The notes under the pieces were generated by a model that was not told where the DNA came from, made no database searches, and was given only the letters and a program-made list of their open reading frames with translations. From Luminiphilus sp051201685 (lineage in GTDB: Bacteria > Pseudomonadota > Gammaproteobacteria > Pseudomonadales > Halieaceae), in the NCBI RefSeq assembly GCF_051201685.1, contig NZ_CP179213.1, positions 2,976,001 to 3,040,000 on the forward strand: a stretch of 64,000 nucleotides of DNA, given 5' to 3'. The position numbers and the translations under genes are program-made. Position 1 is the first letter of the stretch, and every line of letters starts with the position of its first letter. Positions 18,891 through 28,588 of the stretch are shown in pieces.

Positions 18891-19217
18891 ATGACCCAAA
18901 GCATCGTCCATGTCAGCGAAGCCACTTTTGACGCTGAGGTATTGTCTTCAGAGCTACCCGTGTTAGTGGACTTTTGGGCCGAGTGGTGTGGTCCGTGCAA
19001 AATGATAGCGCCTATTCTCGACGAACTCGCCACCGAATACGATGGGCGTTTAAAAATTTGTAAGGTTGACGTCGATGCCAACCCCGGCATTCCTGAAAAG
19101 TTTGCCATCCGAGGCATTCCAACCTTGATTATCTTCAAAGATGGCAATGCCGTCGAAACCAAAGTCGGGGCGCTAAGCAAATCCCAACTTGCTGCATTTG
19201 TCGACGAGTGCCTGTAG
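18891..19217 (+). CDS. trxA: Thioredoxin
   Basis: Cytoplasmic disulfide reductase of 108 residues. The redox motif WCGPC sits in FWAEWCGPCKMIAP, and the cis-Pro loop is GIPTLIIFK. It lacks extra domains, as expected for Trx1. The AGGGAG site lies seven bases before the ATG. The gene sits upstream of rho, the same order as in Pseudomonas and E. coli. It serves ribonucleotide reductase, peroxiredoxins and methionine sulfoxide reductases. Confidence 0.95.
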   Translation: MTQSIVHVSEATFDAEVLSSELPVLVDFWAEWCGPCKMIAPILDELATEYDGRLKICKVDVDANPGIPEKFAIRGIPTLIIFKDGNAVETKVGALSKSQLAAFVDECL

Positions 19218-19494
19218 CTTTATCCTTTGCTAGCCCCTCTATTGGGGGGCTACACACAACAATGTTTTAAAAAAAGATAGCCAAAGGGGGCTGGACGCTT
19301 CCTTTTCGCAGTGCTAGTTTACAGATGTGGCGCGACCAGCCTGGTCCAGCCTTTGTTCCTTTCCAACATTTTTATGCCTCAGGCTACCCACTTAAGTCGG
19401 GTGTTTGTGCAAAGCGTCGGATAAGGTCAGACCGTACCTGCAGTGGATTCCTACCACGGCAGCACCTCCTTCTTAATAAATCCGGACTTTACTT
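19218..19494 (+). other. trxA-rho intergenic region (rho leader)
   Basis: This 277-base gap holds no convincing gene. A stem (TAGCCCC at 19231 pairing with GGGGCTA at 19246) follows trxA but lacks a T-run, so termination there is doubtful. The rest presumably carries the rho promoter and leader. In E. coli the rho leader is subject to Rho autoregulation; that is knowledge from another organism, not something seen here. Confidence 0.4.
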
Positions 19495-21168
19495 GTGGAT
19501 GAAAACAATAGCTCAATGAGCAACAACGTTGAGGCAGCAAATGCCTCAGAAACACCTGCCGCTACCGAAGCCGCAGCCAAATCGGCCCCTGAGGCTACGG
19601 CGAACAAAACAACAGCCGAACCAACCTCCCCCGATGTTGCTGCAGCGAAAGCGAAAGACGCTCCCGATACCGCCGCCAGTGATAGTGCGACGGAGACTGA
19701 CGCCGACGCAGGGCAAACCAAAACTCTGAAATTAAATCGCACCGAAGGCGCTGAGACATCAAGTCCCGAGCAGCCAACTCCTGAGGCGACTTCAGAAAAC
19801 ACGGAAGCCAGCGAAAAAGACAACGGTGGTAATAACAACCGTAGAGGGCGTAACCGACGACAGCGTCGACGAGAACCCAGCACACCCAGTGCCAACCCAT
19901 TGAGCTTGACCGAGCTAAAAGATAAGCCCACCCAAGAGCTGATTGATATGGCTCAGGAAATGGGCCTCGAAAATATGGCGCGGTCACGCAAGCAGGATAT
20001 TATTTTCGCACTGCTCAAGCGTCACGCCAAAAGCGGCGAGGATATTTGGGGCGATGGTGTTCTTGAGATACTGCAAGACGGTTTCGGATTCCTTCGCTCA
20101 TCGGACTCATCCTACCTCGCCGGCCCCGACGATATTTACGTAAGTCCCAGCCAGATTCGACGATTCAACCTGCGCACGGGCGATACGATTACCGGCATGA
20201 TCCGCCCGCCAAAAGACTCTGAGCGGTACTTTGCGTTACTGAAAGTAAAAGATGTCAACTTTGAAGTGCCCGAAAGCGCGAAAAGTAAGATCCTCTTCGA
20301 AAACTTGACGCCACTCTTTCCCAATGAGCGCCTATCACTCGAAAAAGGCAACGGGTCTACCGAAGACTTGACCGGTAGGATCATCGACCTTGTAGCGCCT
20401 ATTGGTAAGGGTCAGCGCGGATTATTAGTCGCCCCTCCTAAGGCGGGTAAGACCATCATGATGCAAAACGTAGCGCAGGCGATTATCACGAATAATCCCG
20501 AATGCTATGTGATCGTGCTGCTCATTGACGAGCGTCCGGAAGAAGTCACCGAAATGCAGCGTTCGGTGGGCGCCCGGGGAGCCGAAGTTGTGGCCTCGAC
20601 GTTTGATGAGCCGCCCTCACGGCACGTGCAGGTCGCCGATATGGTGATTGAAAAAGCTAAACGACTGGTTGAACACAAACGCGATGTTGTCATTCTTCTA
20701 GATTCTATTACTCGCCTTGCACGTGCCTACAACACCGTTGTACCGAGCTCAGGCAAGGTGTTAACGGGTGGTGTGGACGCCCATGCCCTCGAGCGTCCAA
20801 AACGGTTTTTTGGCGCAGCACGAAATATTGAGGAAGGTGGCAGCCTCTCCATTATTGCCACAGCCCTCATCGATACCGGTTCCAAGATGGACGAGGTAAT
20901 TTATGAAGAGTTCAAAGGCACCGGCAACCTTGAGTTACACCTAGACCGGAAAATAGCCGAGAAGCGAATTTATCCTGCGATTAATATTCGTCGCTCGGGT
21001 ACCCGCCGAGAGGAACTGCTCACCGGTGAAGATGAACTTCAACGCATGTGGATTCTGCGTAAGTTGCTGCACGGCATGGAAGACCTACCCGCCGTTGAAT
21101 TTTTGCTGGATAAACTCAAAAACACCAATTCCAACGAAGAATTCTTTAAGTCAATGAAGCGAAAATAA
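19495..21168 (+). CDS. rho: Transcription termination factor Rho with long N-terminal extension
   Basis: Hexameric RNA helicase that ends transcription. The conserved core begins near residue 140 at SLTELKDKPTQELIDMA. RNA-binding motifs follow (YVSPSQIRRFNL), then Walker A PPKAGKTIMM, Walker B VVILLDSITRLARAYN, the Q-loop and the R-loop region TGSKMDEVIYEEFKGTGN. The first ~135 residues are a low-complexity Ala/Thr/Glu/Pro segment ending in a basic patch, GRNRRQRRRE. E. coli Rho has no such segment and is 419 residues against 557 here. The start is GTG 19495 or ATG 19516; neither has a clear ribosome site, and both keep the extension. Confidence 0.95.
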   Translation: MDENNSSMSNNVEAANASETPAATEAAAKSAPEATANKTTAEPTSPDVAAAKAKDAPDTAASDSATETDADAGQTKTLKLNRTEGAETSSPEQPTPEATSENTEASEKDNGGNNNRRGRNRRQRRREPSTPSANPLSLTELKDKPTQELIDMAQEMGLENMARSRKQDIIFALLKRHAKSGEDIWGDGVLEILQDGFGFLRSSDSSYLAGPDDIYVSPSQIRRFNLRTGDTITGMIRPPKDSERYFALLKVKDVNFEVPESAKSKILFENLTPLFPNERLSLEKGNGSTEDLTGRIIDLVAPIGKGQRGLLVAPPKAGKTIMMQNVAQAIITNNPECYVIVLLIDERPEEVTEMQRSVGARGAEVVASTFDEPPSRHVQVADMVIEKAKRLVEHKRDVVILLDSITRLARAYNTVVPSSGKVLTGGVDAHALERPKRFFGAARNIEEGGSLSIIATALIDTGSKMDEVIYEEFKGTGNLELHLDRKIAEKRIYPAINIRRSGTRREELLTGEDELQRMWILRKLLHGMEDLPAVEFLLDKLKNTNSNEEFFKSMKRK

Positions 21169-21263
21169 GCGCCGGGGGCAGTAAGCAACAGCCCCTCGCC
21201 AGCTGCTATCTTTTGGCCCCTAGCTCCCTAGGGGCATACCAACGCTCCCAGTGAGGACAATTT

Positions 21264-22763
21264 ATGGCCGCACAATTCACCGATTTGCGGGACTTCATTG
21301 CCACCCTCGAAGCGGAGGGGCAATTAGTTCGTATTACCGCGGAAGTTGACCCCAACTTGGAAATGACCGAAATCGCCGACCGCACATTGCGGGGCGGTGG
21401 GCCCGCTCTCCTGTTCGAAAATCCCAAGGGATACAGCATGCCGGTACTGGCCAACTTGTTTGGTACGGAAACCCGGGTAGCGCGTGGGATGGGAGCAACG
21501 TCAACGAGCGCCTTGAGAGAAATCGGTGAGTTATTAGCCTACTTGCGGCAACCCGACCCGCCCAAAGGCATGCGCGACCTCATCGACAAAGCGCCCTTAC
21601 TCAAAAAGGTCCTGAATATGGGGCCGAAAACCATTAAGCGCCCGCCTTGTCAGGAGGTGGTGCTCGAGGGGGACGCAGTGGACCTAACCACCATCCCGGT
21701 TCAAACCTGCTGGCCCGGGGATGTCGCCCCTCTCATCACTTGGCCGCTAGTGATCACACGCGGCCCAGAAAAACCAAGAATGAATCTTGGCATTTACCGG
21801 ATGCAGCGCCTAGGCCCACGCAAGTTGATCATGCGTTGGCTGTCCCATCGTGGCGGGGCACTCGACTTTAGAGATTGGACACTTAAGCACCCTGGTGAAC
21901 CCTACCCGGTAGCCATTGCGCTGGGAGCCGACCCGGCGACAACCTTGGGGGCGGTAACACCCGTCCCAGACGCATTGTCCGAATACGCTTTCGCCGGCTT
22001 ATTACGTGGCAGTAAAACCGAGCTCGCCGAGTGCCTGACCGATCGCTGCAAAGCCAATGATCTTCGCGTTCCAGCTCACGCAGAAATTATTCTTGAGGGA
22101 TACATAGACCCCAGCGAAGAGGCCGAGGAAGGTCCCTATGGCGACCACACCGGCTACTACAACGAAGTCGAACGCTTTCCCGTGTTTACAGTTGAAAAAA
22201 TGACGACTCGCAAAAACCCTATCTACCACAGTACTTATACCGGACGCCCACCCGATGAACCTGCAATTTTAGGCGTCGCTCTCAATGAAGTTTTCGTACC
22301 ACTGCTGCAGAAGCAATTTCCAGAGATCGTCGATTTTTACCTCCCACCTGAGGGTTGCTCTTACCGAATGGCGGTTGTCACGATTCGCAAGGAATACCCC
22401 GGACACGCCAAGCGCGTTATGTTGGGAATTTGGTCTTTCCTGCGTCAGTTTATGTACACCAAGTTCATCATTGTCGCTGACGAAGATATTAATGCTCGCT
22501 CCTGGGAAGACGTTATCTGGGCGATGACGACAAGAATGGACCCTCGCAGAGACTGCGTATTCATCGACAACACGCCCATCGACTATCTTGACTTTGCATC
22601 CCCTGTCCCCGGCCTTGGGTCTAAGGTTGGCATGGATGCAACCAACAAATGGGAAGGTGAGACTGATCGGGAGTGGGGTGAAGCCATCGCTATGGACAGC
22701 ACTGTAAAAGATCGTATTGACGAGATCTGGCAGGAGCTCAACATCGAGCTCCCGGGACGTTAA
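21264..22763 (+). CDS. ubiD: 4-hydroxy-3-polyprenylbenzoate decarboxylase UbiD
   Basis: Prenylated-FMN-dependent decarboxylase of ubiquinone synthesis; it needs UbiX, which is not in this window. The 499-residue length fits. Typical segments are FTDLRDFIATLEAEGQLVRI at the N-terminus, MNLGIYRMQ, and the HRGG(A) and EGPYGDHTGYY motifs. The start has GAGGA seven bases upstream. It follows rho, as in Pseudomonas, with 95 bases between, and ends 18 bases from the oppositely oriented hemY. Confidence 0.95.
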   Translation: MAAQFTDLRDFIATLEAEGQLVRITAEVDPNLEMTEIADRTLRGGGPALLFENPKGYSMPVLANLFGTETRVARGMGATSTSALREIGELLAYLRQPDPPKGMRDLIDKAPLLKKVLNMGPKTIKRPPCQEVVLEGDAVDLTTIPVQTCWPGDVAPLITWPLVITRGPEKPRMNLGIYRMQRLGPRKLIMRWLSHRGGALDFRDWTLKHPGEPYPVAIALGADPATTLGAVTPVPDALSEYAFAGLLRGSKTELAECLTDRCKANDLRVPAHAEIILEGYIDPSEEAEEGPYGDHTGYYNEVERFPVFTVEKMTTRKNPIYHSTYTGRPPDEPAILGVALNEVFVPLLQKQFPEIVDFYLPPEGCSYRMAVVTIRKEYPGHAKRVMLGIWSFLRQFMYTKFIIVADEDINARSWEDVIWAMTTRMDPRRDCVFIDNTPIDYLDFASPVPGLGSKVGMDATNKWEGETDREWGEAIAMDSTVKDRIDEIWQELNIELPGR

Positions 22764-22781
22764 AACACTCAGATTGCGTGA

Positions 22782-24014
22782 TTACTGCCCTTCTTTAGAA
22801 TCGGGCAATGGCACCTCGGGCAGTGGCGCAAGACTCAACCCTACAGCCTCTGCCGACAGAGCACTGGCTCGCTCGTGGTCGCCCCTTGCAGCGCAAAAGC
22901 GCGCCAGCTCACAACAGTTTTCAGGGGTAGCCCCTCGCTGATGCGCCTGTTCGAGCCAGGTGCCCGCGGTTTCCCAATCTCCAGCGTGGAGTGCCACTCT
23001 AGCTACGGCTAAGAGCAACACTCCATCATGGCTAGGCGCGTCCAGCCATTTTCGAACTATTTTAAGAAGCTTGCGCGGATTGTCAGGGGGAAAGCGCCCC
23101 AGAAACGCCACCAGCTCAGGCTGCCAATCTTTTCCCAGCCAGCTAACGATGTGTTTTTCTGCCTCGCCATAACCACAGAGTGTAATCAGGGCATCGAGGT
23201 AGCAAATCCTCAGCGGCAATTGCTCGCGCTGCGCACGGGGCATATCACGCCACAGCACCTCGAGGTCCTTAACACTGCCATTCGACTGCTCAGCAATTGA
23301 CCGGATAAGCGCATGCCAGAGCTCCCCCTCAAGGCCTCTCAGTGCAACGTCTTCTAGTAAGCCGTATTTCCGCAGCTCAGGTAACAGCGGGCGCAGTGCA
23401 TCCCATTCACCTAAATGCCGGTGAGCTCTTGCCAACAGTGCTAAAACGTAAGGGTGTTTTGCGGCGTTAGCCCGGGCCCGGACTAAAGTTGCCAGCGCCT
23501 GCTCGTAGTTACCTGCCGATAACTGAAGTTCCGCCTGCGTTAGCTCAACCGCCACGCCGGCATCTGCCTCAACACTCTCGGCCTTTCCCAGCTGCTCCTT
23601 GGCTTCGTCAATGTTCCCCAACCTAAAACTCGCGCGCGCAGCAATAAGATGATTCACCAAAGGGGCATCGCTGTAGCGCGCCGAGCGCAGCAACTGCGTC
23701 CGCGCCCGCTCCCAATTTCCCTCGATAAAACTGATGAGACCGCGATTTGTGAGTGCCGTGGCGTTACGACTTTTCCGCTGGCCCATCCAACCGCTCAATA
23801 CACGCTGGGTACCCCACACTCGCCGAACAGCGCCGAATAAGAGTGCTATCAGCCCCCAGCTGATCAACCACGCTAATAGGGCAAACCAAACACTCGTCTC
23901 CACCACCACATCACCGAGACTGGCGTAGACATAACCGCCATCTTGGTCGACCTGATTTACCAGTGCGGCACCCAATATCAGGCCCAAGACTGCCAAGACG
24001 ATGAATCCACGCAT
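22782..24014 (-). CDS. hemY: HemY-type tetratricopeptide membrane protein
   Basis: A 410-residue inner-membrane protein of the haem-locus HemY family (not the protoporphyrinogen oxidase of Bacillus with the same name). Two N-terminal membrane helices (about 3-20 and 42-64) form the HemY_N region. Helical repeats follow, with TPR-like Ala/Leu patterns such as GNIDEAKEQLGKAE and ALATLVRARAN. It is the last gene of hemC-hemDX-hemY and starts 2 bases after the hemDX stop. Its role in haem synthesis is unclear; assembly of the late enzymes is only suspected. Confidence 0.88.
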   Translation of the reverse strand: MRGFIVLAVLGLILGAALVNQVDQDGGYVYASLGDVVVETSVWFALLAWLISWGLIALLFGAVRRVWGTQRVLSGWMGQRKSRNATALTNRGLISFIEGNWERARTQLLRSARYSDAPLVNHLIAARASFRLGNIDEAKEQLGKAESVEADAGVAVELTQAELQLSAGNYEQALATLVRARANAAKHPYVLALLARAHRHLGEWDALRPLLPELRKYGLLEDVALRGLEGELWHALIRSIAEQSNGSVKDLEVLWRDMPRAQREQLPLRICYLDALITLCGYGEAEKHIVSWLGKDWQPELVAFLGRFPPDNPRKLLKIVRKWLDAPSHDGVLLLAVARVALHAGDWETAGTWLEQAHQRGATPENCCELARFCAARGDHERASALSAEAVGLSLAPLPEVPLPDSKEGQ

Positions 24015-24016
24015 CG

Positions 24017-25999
24017 TTAGTCGACCTCCGCCGGAGCCGCCACGCCCATGACGTTATCGCCGCTGTCTATCGCTCTGATGGCATCAGCCAACGCAGCGCG
24101 AGAGTCCAATAAATCAGGTATTTCAGGCGCGATATTGAGGGCCGCTAGCCCATTGAGCTCGGCGACCATGGCCGCAACCCGATCGGGGTCAGTGTCTGTA
24201 AAAACCTCTATGGATGCCCGGGCTCGAGCGACGGCGTGTTGAAACAGGGTCGCGTTGGCAGACAGCGCTGCAATCTGAGCCTGCTCAAGTGACATGCGAA
24301 GATTTTGGCGAATCAAATTCTCCCAATCAGGCGTCAGCAGCCCGGCCCGCTCATCGCTACGGCGCTGCACCACGAGGTAACGTGACAATTTATCAAGCGC
24401 CGCGCGCCAGCCAGCATTCGCCTGAGACCATAAGCCCTCACTCGCTGGTACTGGGGGCTCTGGTGCCTTGGCAACCCGAACCTGTAATAAAGCGGCCTGC
24501 TCAATGAGTGCGGCAAACCGAGCGTATAGACCTACCGAATCAACCCTTGGGGCCACTGCAAGACGCGCTAAGTCGGCAGCAAGCGCTCGCCGTGCGGTGA
24601 TAAATCGCGGGTCATTGACCTCCATGAGTAAAGCATCTGCATTAGCCAGCAGCGCTTGCGCGGCGTCGATATCTCTAGACACCAGCAACCGCTGTGCCGA
24701 CAGCCTAACCAAAAAAGCGGCCTCGTTGGCCAACCAAGCCCGTCGATCAGTAGCCGTGAGCCTAGCGAGCCGGATGTCGACTCGCTCAAGACGCTCTGAC
24801 ATCAGTTGGGCCACGCTTTCCTGCTCTAGCAGACGTTGAGATTGCCGCGCTGCTGAGGCTTGCAATGCTGCCGACGTTAACGCCTGAGACTCTGCCATTT
24901 GTTGCTCAAACCCCAAAGCAAGCTCACGGGCAAGAGTATCCGGTGAACCCTCTAAAGCGGCCAGTCGAGCGTCGCTGGCTTCAAGCTGTAACATTAATTC
25001 TTGATAGCGAGGTAAACCGTAGGCCCAGCCAAGATAAGCACCACCACCGAGCACCAATAGCAGCAACACGAGCAGCGTCCTAGCAAAACGGTCACTGTTG
25101 CGTTTGGATGCCGGCGTGCTGACGGGATCAGCCGCAGCGGGTTTCTTCGCAGGTTTGTCCTCGGGTATTGGTGCTAATTCACTGTTAGCGTCATTAGGGC
25201 TTTCGGCCACCATACCGTTTTGCTCCTTCAGTGGTTCGTTCAGCCGCGTTTGTTCCTTGATCTGCTGACTTTGCAGGGGCTCAATGGCCGCAAGAAACGA
25301 ATCATCACCCGCACCGGCTGCCGTGATGATACGGCTCCAACCCAGCCCCGCTGCAATTTTAGCAACACGCTTCGAAGGCACAATCACAGGACTATCTAGC
25401 AGGTTGGGCTGACCGCCCCGCCCCAGTAGATCGGTTAATTGTTCAACAATCTCTCCAGAGCTCGCCTGAAAAACCAAGTGTTCCTTTTCACACAACTGCC
25501 AGCAAAACTGACCGGCATCAATCTCCGTTGGAGCTCGCCGGTAACACACGTAGCTGACGACCTCGGCTCCTCGCTCACGCAAAGCCTCAGCGAGCAAACC
25601 ACGGCCACCCTCACCTTTGACGAGAACAATTTGCTTGCCCTTGACGCCGTGCAGAATATCAAGATCCAACAAGCCCTCAGAGTCAGCCTGTGAAGGCACG
25701 CTGACATCAAATCCTGCCGAAGATATGGCGCTTGCTGTCGCTCGACCTACCGCCAGAATTGGAGACCCTAGCTCGCGTAACTGTGGCGCTAAATTAGCAA
25801 GGCCCTGTTCGACAGCATTCACGCTGATAAAAATACAAATATCACCGGGGTAAAGCGTTATCAGCTCTCTGTCCTCAACAGAAATCGATGCGATGTTGAT
25901 TAAGGGCTGCACAATGCTGTCAACACCGCGCTGTTCAAGCACGATCCGCAGGGGCTCAACTACCCCCCCGGGCCGTGTCAGGACCGCTGTTAGGGTCAC
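24017..25999 (-). CDS. hemD: Fused uroporphyrinogen-III synthase HemD and membrane protein HemX
   Basis: One 660-residue chain joins two genes that are separate in E. coli. Residues 1 to about 255 form uroporphyrinogen-III synthase: VLTRPGG near the start, ISVNAVEQGL, AVGRATASAI, and VKGEGGRGLLAEALRERGA. A charged Pro/Ala/Lys linker (about 260-305) and one membrane helix (about 308-328) follow. The rest is a HemX-like periplasmic coiled-coil domain with Ala/Leu/Arg/Gln-rich helices. It starts at GTG 25999, overlapping the hemC stop by 4 bases. Similar HemD-HemX fusions are known in gammaproteobacteria. Confidence 0.9.
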   Translation of the reverse strand: MTLTAVLTRPGGVVEPLRIVLEQRGVDSIVQPLINIASISVEDRELITLYPGDICIFISVNAVEQGLANLAPQLRELGSPILAVGRATASAISSAGFDVSVPSQADSEGLLDLDILHGVKGKQIVLVKGEGGRGLLAEALRERGAEVVSYVCYRRAPTEIDAGQFCWQLCEKEHLVFQASSGEIVEQLTDLLGRGGQPNLLDSPVIVPSKRVAKIAAGLGWSRIITAAGAGDDSFLAAIEPLQSQQIKEQTRLNEPLKEQNGMVAESPNDANSELAPIPEDKPAKKPAAADPVSTPASKRNSDRFARTLLVLLLLVLGGGAYLGWAYGLPRYQELMLQLEASDARLAALEGSPDTLARELALGFEQQMAESQALTSAALQASAARQSQRLLEQESVAQLMSERLERVDIRLARLTATDRRAWLANEAAFLVRLSAQRLLVSRDIDAAQALLANADALLMEVNDPRFITARRALAADLARLAVAPRVDSVGLYARFAALIEQAALLQVRVAKAPEPPVPASEGLWSQANAGWRAALDKLSRYLVVQRRSDERAGLLTPDWENLIRQNLRMSLEQAQIAALSANATLFQHAVARARASIEVFTDTDPDRVAAMVAELNGLAALNIAPEIPDLLDSRAALADAIRAIDSGDNVMGVAAPAEVD

Positions 26000-26904
26000 C
26001 CTCGCGCGGCCTCGAGCAGTTCCGCTGCACCTCCATCGAGCAAGGCCTGCGCAACCTCTCGACCCAGCTCTTCAGCTTCGGTGCCTCGAGCTTGGGCCTC
26101 AAGCACAGAGCTTCCGTCAACGGAACCCACCAATGCCCGCAGCCAAAGCTCATTGTTCTCTTGTACCGCGTAGCTGGCGATCGGAACATCACAACCACCA
26201 TCCAGCACTCTCACGACTGCGCGCTCAGCAGTGACACATTTGGCCGTGAGGGGGTCGTTCAGGGGTGCTAGCAGCTCAGCCACTCGATCATCATCACTGC
26301 GATACTCAATACCGACAGCACCCTGGCCACCGGCAGGTAGTGAAACTTCAGGCTCTATACGCGCGCCGATTCGCGACTCAAAGCCCAACCTCACTAAACC
26401 CGCTGTGGCGAGAATAATGGCATCGAACTCACCCGCATCTAGCTTCGCCAATCGGGTATTCACATTGCCTCGTAAAAAGCCAATATCTAAATCAGGGCGT
26501 ACGCGCCTTATCTGGCAGGCCCTGCGCAAACTCGATGTTCCAAAGCGGGCACCCTCATCAAGCTCAGATAGAGCCGATATACCAACAAGGGCATCTCTCG
26601 GATCTTCACGCTCGCAGATAACGCCCAGCGTAAGGCCGGGAGGCAGCGACATGGGTACGTCTTTCATAGAGTGCACTGCGATATCTGCGCGGCCATCGAG
26701 CAGTGCTGTTTCTAACTCCTTAACGAACAGCCCTTTCCCCCCGACTTTGTAGAGAGGTTTATCGAGTAATTGATCTCCGCGAGAGGTCATACCCAACAGT
26801 TCTACCGTGAGATCCGGATACAGTGCGCGCAGTCGATCTGCGACATAGTTGGCCTGCCAGAGCGCCAACGGGCTCTCTCGGGTGGCAATAACGAGCTTGG
26901 ACAC
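25996..26904 (-). CDS. hemC: Hydroxymethylbilane synthase HemC
   Basis: Joins four porphobilinogens to give hydroxymethylbilane. The chosen start is GTG 26904, with GAGGAG six bases upstream, giving 302 residues from VSKLVIATRESPLALWQ; a longer frame upstream has no ribosome site and runs into argH. Visible motifs are HSMKDVP, the Arg-rich GTSSLRRACQIR, FLRGNVNTRL, and the Cys of DGGCDVPI that holds the dipyrromethane cofactor. First gene of the hem operon, divergent from argH. Confidence 0.95.
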   Translation of the reverse strand: MSKLVIATRESPLALWQANYVADRLRALYPDLTVELLGMTSRGDQLLDKPLYKVGGKGLFVKELETALLDGRADIAVHSMKDVPMSLPPGLTLGVICEREDPRDALVGISALSELDEGARFGTSSLRRACQIRRVRPDLDIGFLRGNVNTRLAKLDAGEFDAIILATAGLVRLGFESRIGARIEPEVSLPAGGQGAVGIEYRSDDDRVAELLAPLNDPLTAKCVTAERAVVRVLDGGCDVPIASYAVQENNELWLRALVGSVDGSSVLEAQARGTEAEELGREVAQALLDGGAAELLEAARG

Positions 26905-26966
26905 GAGATACTCCTCAATAAGAGGTTCCAGCTTACCACGGCTTGCGCTGATCCATAGCGCCACAA

Positions 26967-26975
26967 TGCTATACT
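26967..26975 (+). promoter_or_regulatory. Extended -10 promoter element for argH
   Basis: TGC-TATACT forms an extended -10 (TGn plus a one-mismatch TATAAT) 59 bases before the argH start, in the 130-base gap between the divergent hemC and argH. No good -35 was found, which is usual for extended -10 promoters. The call rests on pattern alone. Confidence 0.45.
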
Positions 26976-27034
26976 GGGGCTCGCCCATCAGGCCATTACC
27001 CCAACTCAAAGGGGGCTGCATTTCAGGACTGCAC

Positions 27035-28444
27035 ATGAGTCAATCCAAAAATTCCGAAGCGACAACCAGCAAACTGTGGGGTGGACGCTTCGCAGAACCC
27101 ACCGATGCCTTTGTGCAACGCTTTACGGCCTCTGAGGCCTTTGATCGACGATTAGCGTCGCAAGATATCCGTGGATCTCTGGCACACGCCAGAATGCTGT
27201 GTGCCCAGAATATATTGTCCCCTGCCGATCTTGCGGAAATTGAAGCGGGCCTGGCCCAAATTTCAGAAGAAATAGCCTTGGGAAGCTTCGAGTGGCGGGT
27301 TGATCGGGAAGACGTTCATATGAACATCGAAGCTCGACTTACTGAAATTATCGGCGCCACCGGCAAAAAGTTGCATACAGGCCGTTCACGCAATGATCAG
27401 GTTGCCACTGATATTAGGCTTTGGCTGCGCGAGTCGATTGATGCAGTCACCCAACAACTGACCCGCTTACAGCAGGGAATTGTTGAACTTGCGGCTGAGC
27501 ATTCGGACACCGTCATGCCCGGATTTACCCACCTTCAAGTTGCACAGCCGATTACTTTTGGGCATCACCTGATGGCATGGTATGAAATGCTGGACCGTGA
27601 CTTTGGTCGGCTCCAAGATTGTCAGGCGCGCTTAAATCAGTGCCCCCTCGGGGCTGCTGCACTGGCAGGCACTACTTTCCCAATCGACCGAATGATGACT
27701 TCCGATGCCTTGGGGTTCGAATCTCCCACCCGCAACTCTCTGGACTCTGTTTCAGACCGAGACTTCGCCATCGAATTTACGGCAGCTGCCGCTCTAATAA
27801 CCACACATTTGTCACGCATGTCGGAAGAGCTCGTACTTTGGACATCGGCCCAATTCGCCTTTATCACCATTCCAGACCGTTTTTGCACCGGCTCCTCCAT
27901 CATGCCGCAAAAGAAGAATCCTGATGTGCCGGAACTCGTGCGAGGTAAAACCGGGCGGATTAATGGCCACCTTATGGCCCTGCTCACCCTAATGAAGTCC
28001 CAACCTCTCGCTTACAACAAAGACAATCAGGAAGATAAAGAGCCTCTTTTTGATACGGTACAAACGCTACACGATTGTTTACGTGCGTTTGCAGACATGG
28101 TGCCTGCGCTGACCCCTAACCAAGAGAATATGCGCAACGCAGCATTGGAGGGCTTTGCCACTGCCACCGACCTTGCCGACTACCTTGTGCGGCGCGGAGT
28201 CACTTTTCGCGATGCACATGAAGTGGTGGGCAATGCCGTGGCCCATTGCGTTTCTGAGTCCTGCCGCCTTGAGGATCTTTCATTGAGCACGCTACGGGGC
28301 TTCTACAACGACATAGACAACGATGTTTTTGATGTCCTCACCCTTGAAGGCTCCGTTGCCGCTCGAGATCACATAGGCGGGACCAGTCCTAGGCAGGTGG
28401 CCGCCGCTGCCGCCAGTGCATTAAAGCTTTTAGCATCACGCTAA
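27035..28444 (+). CDS. argH: Argininosuccinate lyase ArgH
   Basis: Last step of arginine synthesis, splitting argininosuccinate to arginine and fumarate. ATG 27035 follows AGGA with a 6-base gap, giving 469 residues; the frame is open further upstream but without a start that fits the family. The fumarase/aspartase signature GSSIMPQKKNPD is present, and KLWGGRF opens the protein as usual. VHMNIEARL and TGRSRNDQVATD mark the substrate pocket. It is divergent from hemC, as in Pseudomonas. Confidence 0.96.
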   Translation: MSQSKNSEATTSKLWGGRFAEPTDAFVQRFTASEAFDRRLASQDIRGSLAHARMLCAQNILSPADLAEIEAGLAQISEEIALGSFEWRVDREDVHMNIEARLTEIIGATGKKLHTGRSRNDQVATDIRLWLRESIDAVTQQLTRLQQGIVELAAEHSDTVMPGFTHLQVAQPITFGHHLMAWYEMLDRDFGRLQDCQARLNQCPLGAAALAGTTFPIDRMMTSDALGFESPTRNSLDSVSDRDFAIEFTAAAALITTHLSRMSEELVLWTSAQFAFITIPDRFCTGSSIMPQKKNPDVPELVRGKTGRINGHLMALLTLMKSQPLAYNKDNQEDKEPLFDTVQTLHDCLRAFADMVPALTPNQENMRNAALEGFATATDLADYLVRRGVTFRDAHEVVGNAVAHCVSESCRLEDLSLSTLRGFYNDIDNDVFDVLTLEGSVAARDHIGGTSPRQVAAAAASALKLLASR

Positions 28445-28530
28445 GGCAATGTGGAGGACCACTCACTAACCCCGCCACAAGGTGACAAGCTCTCCATCCA
28501 CATTGGCCGAGCGGTATCTGCTGATAATGA

Positions 28531-28584
28531 CTAGGCCTGGGCAACGGATCCCATAAACAAACTAAACAGGGCTAGGGATAACAC
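28531..28584 (-). pseudogene. Possible remnant: signal peptide followed at once by a stop
   Basis: Just past cyaY, on the same strand, GTG 28584 opens a 17-codon frame reading MLSLALFSLFMGSVAQA and then TAG. This is a well-formed secretion signal with an Ala-x-Ala cleavage site and nothing behind it. Another frame continues downstream as VIISRYRSANVDGELVTLW, so a frameshifted small secreted protein is possible. It may equally be chance. Confidence 0.2.
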
Positions 28585-28588
28585 GCCT

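Noticed and set aside
19473..19931. Ser/Ala/Val-rich reading frame opposite the rho extension
   Set aside because: A shadow of the low-complexity Ala/Thr/Glu coding region; no start signal.
21171..21200. Intrinsic terminator after rho (GGGGC/GCCCC)
   Set aside because: The loop is long and no T-run follows.
26849..27034. N-terminal extension of argH and of hemC into the shared upstream region
   Set aside because: Both frames are open there, but the ribosome sites at 27035 and 26904 and the family N-termini fix the shorter starts.
27700..27740. tRNA-like GGTTCGAATC sequence inside argH
   Set aside because: It lies in a well-conserved coding region, and no matching acceptor or anticodon stem surrounds it.
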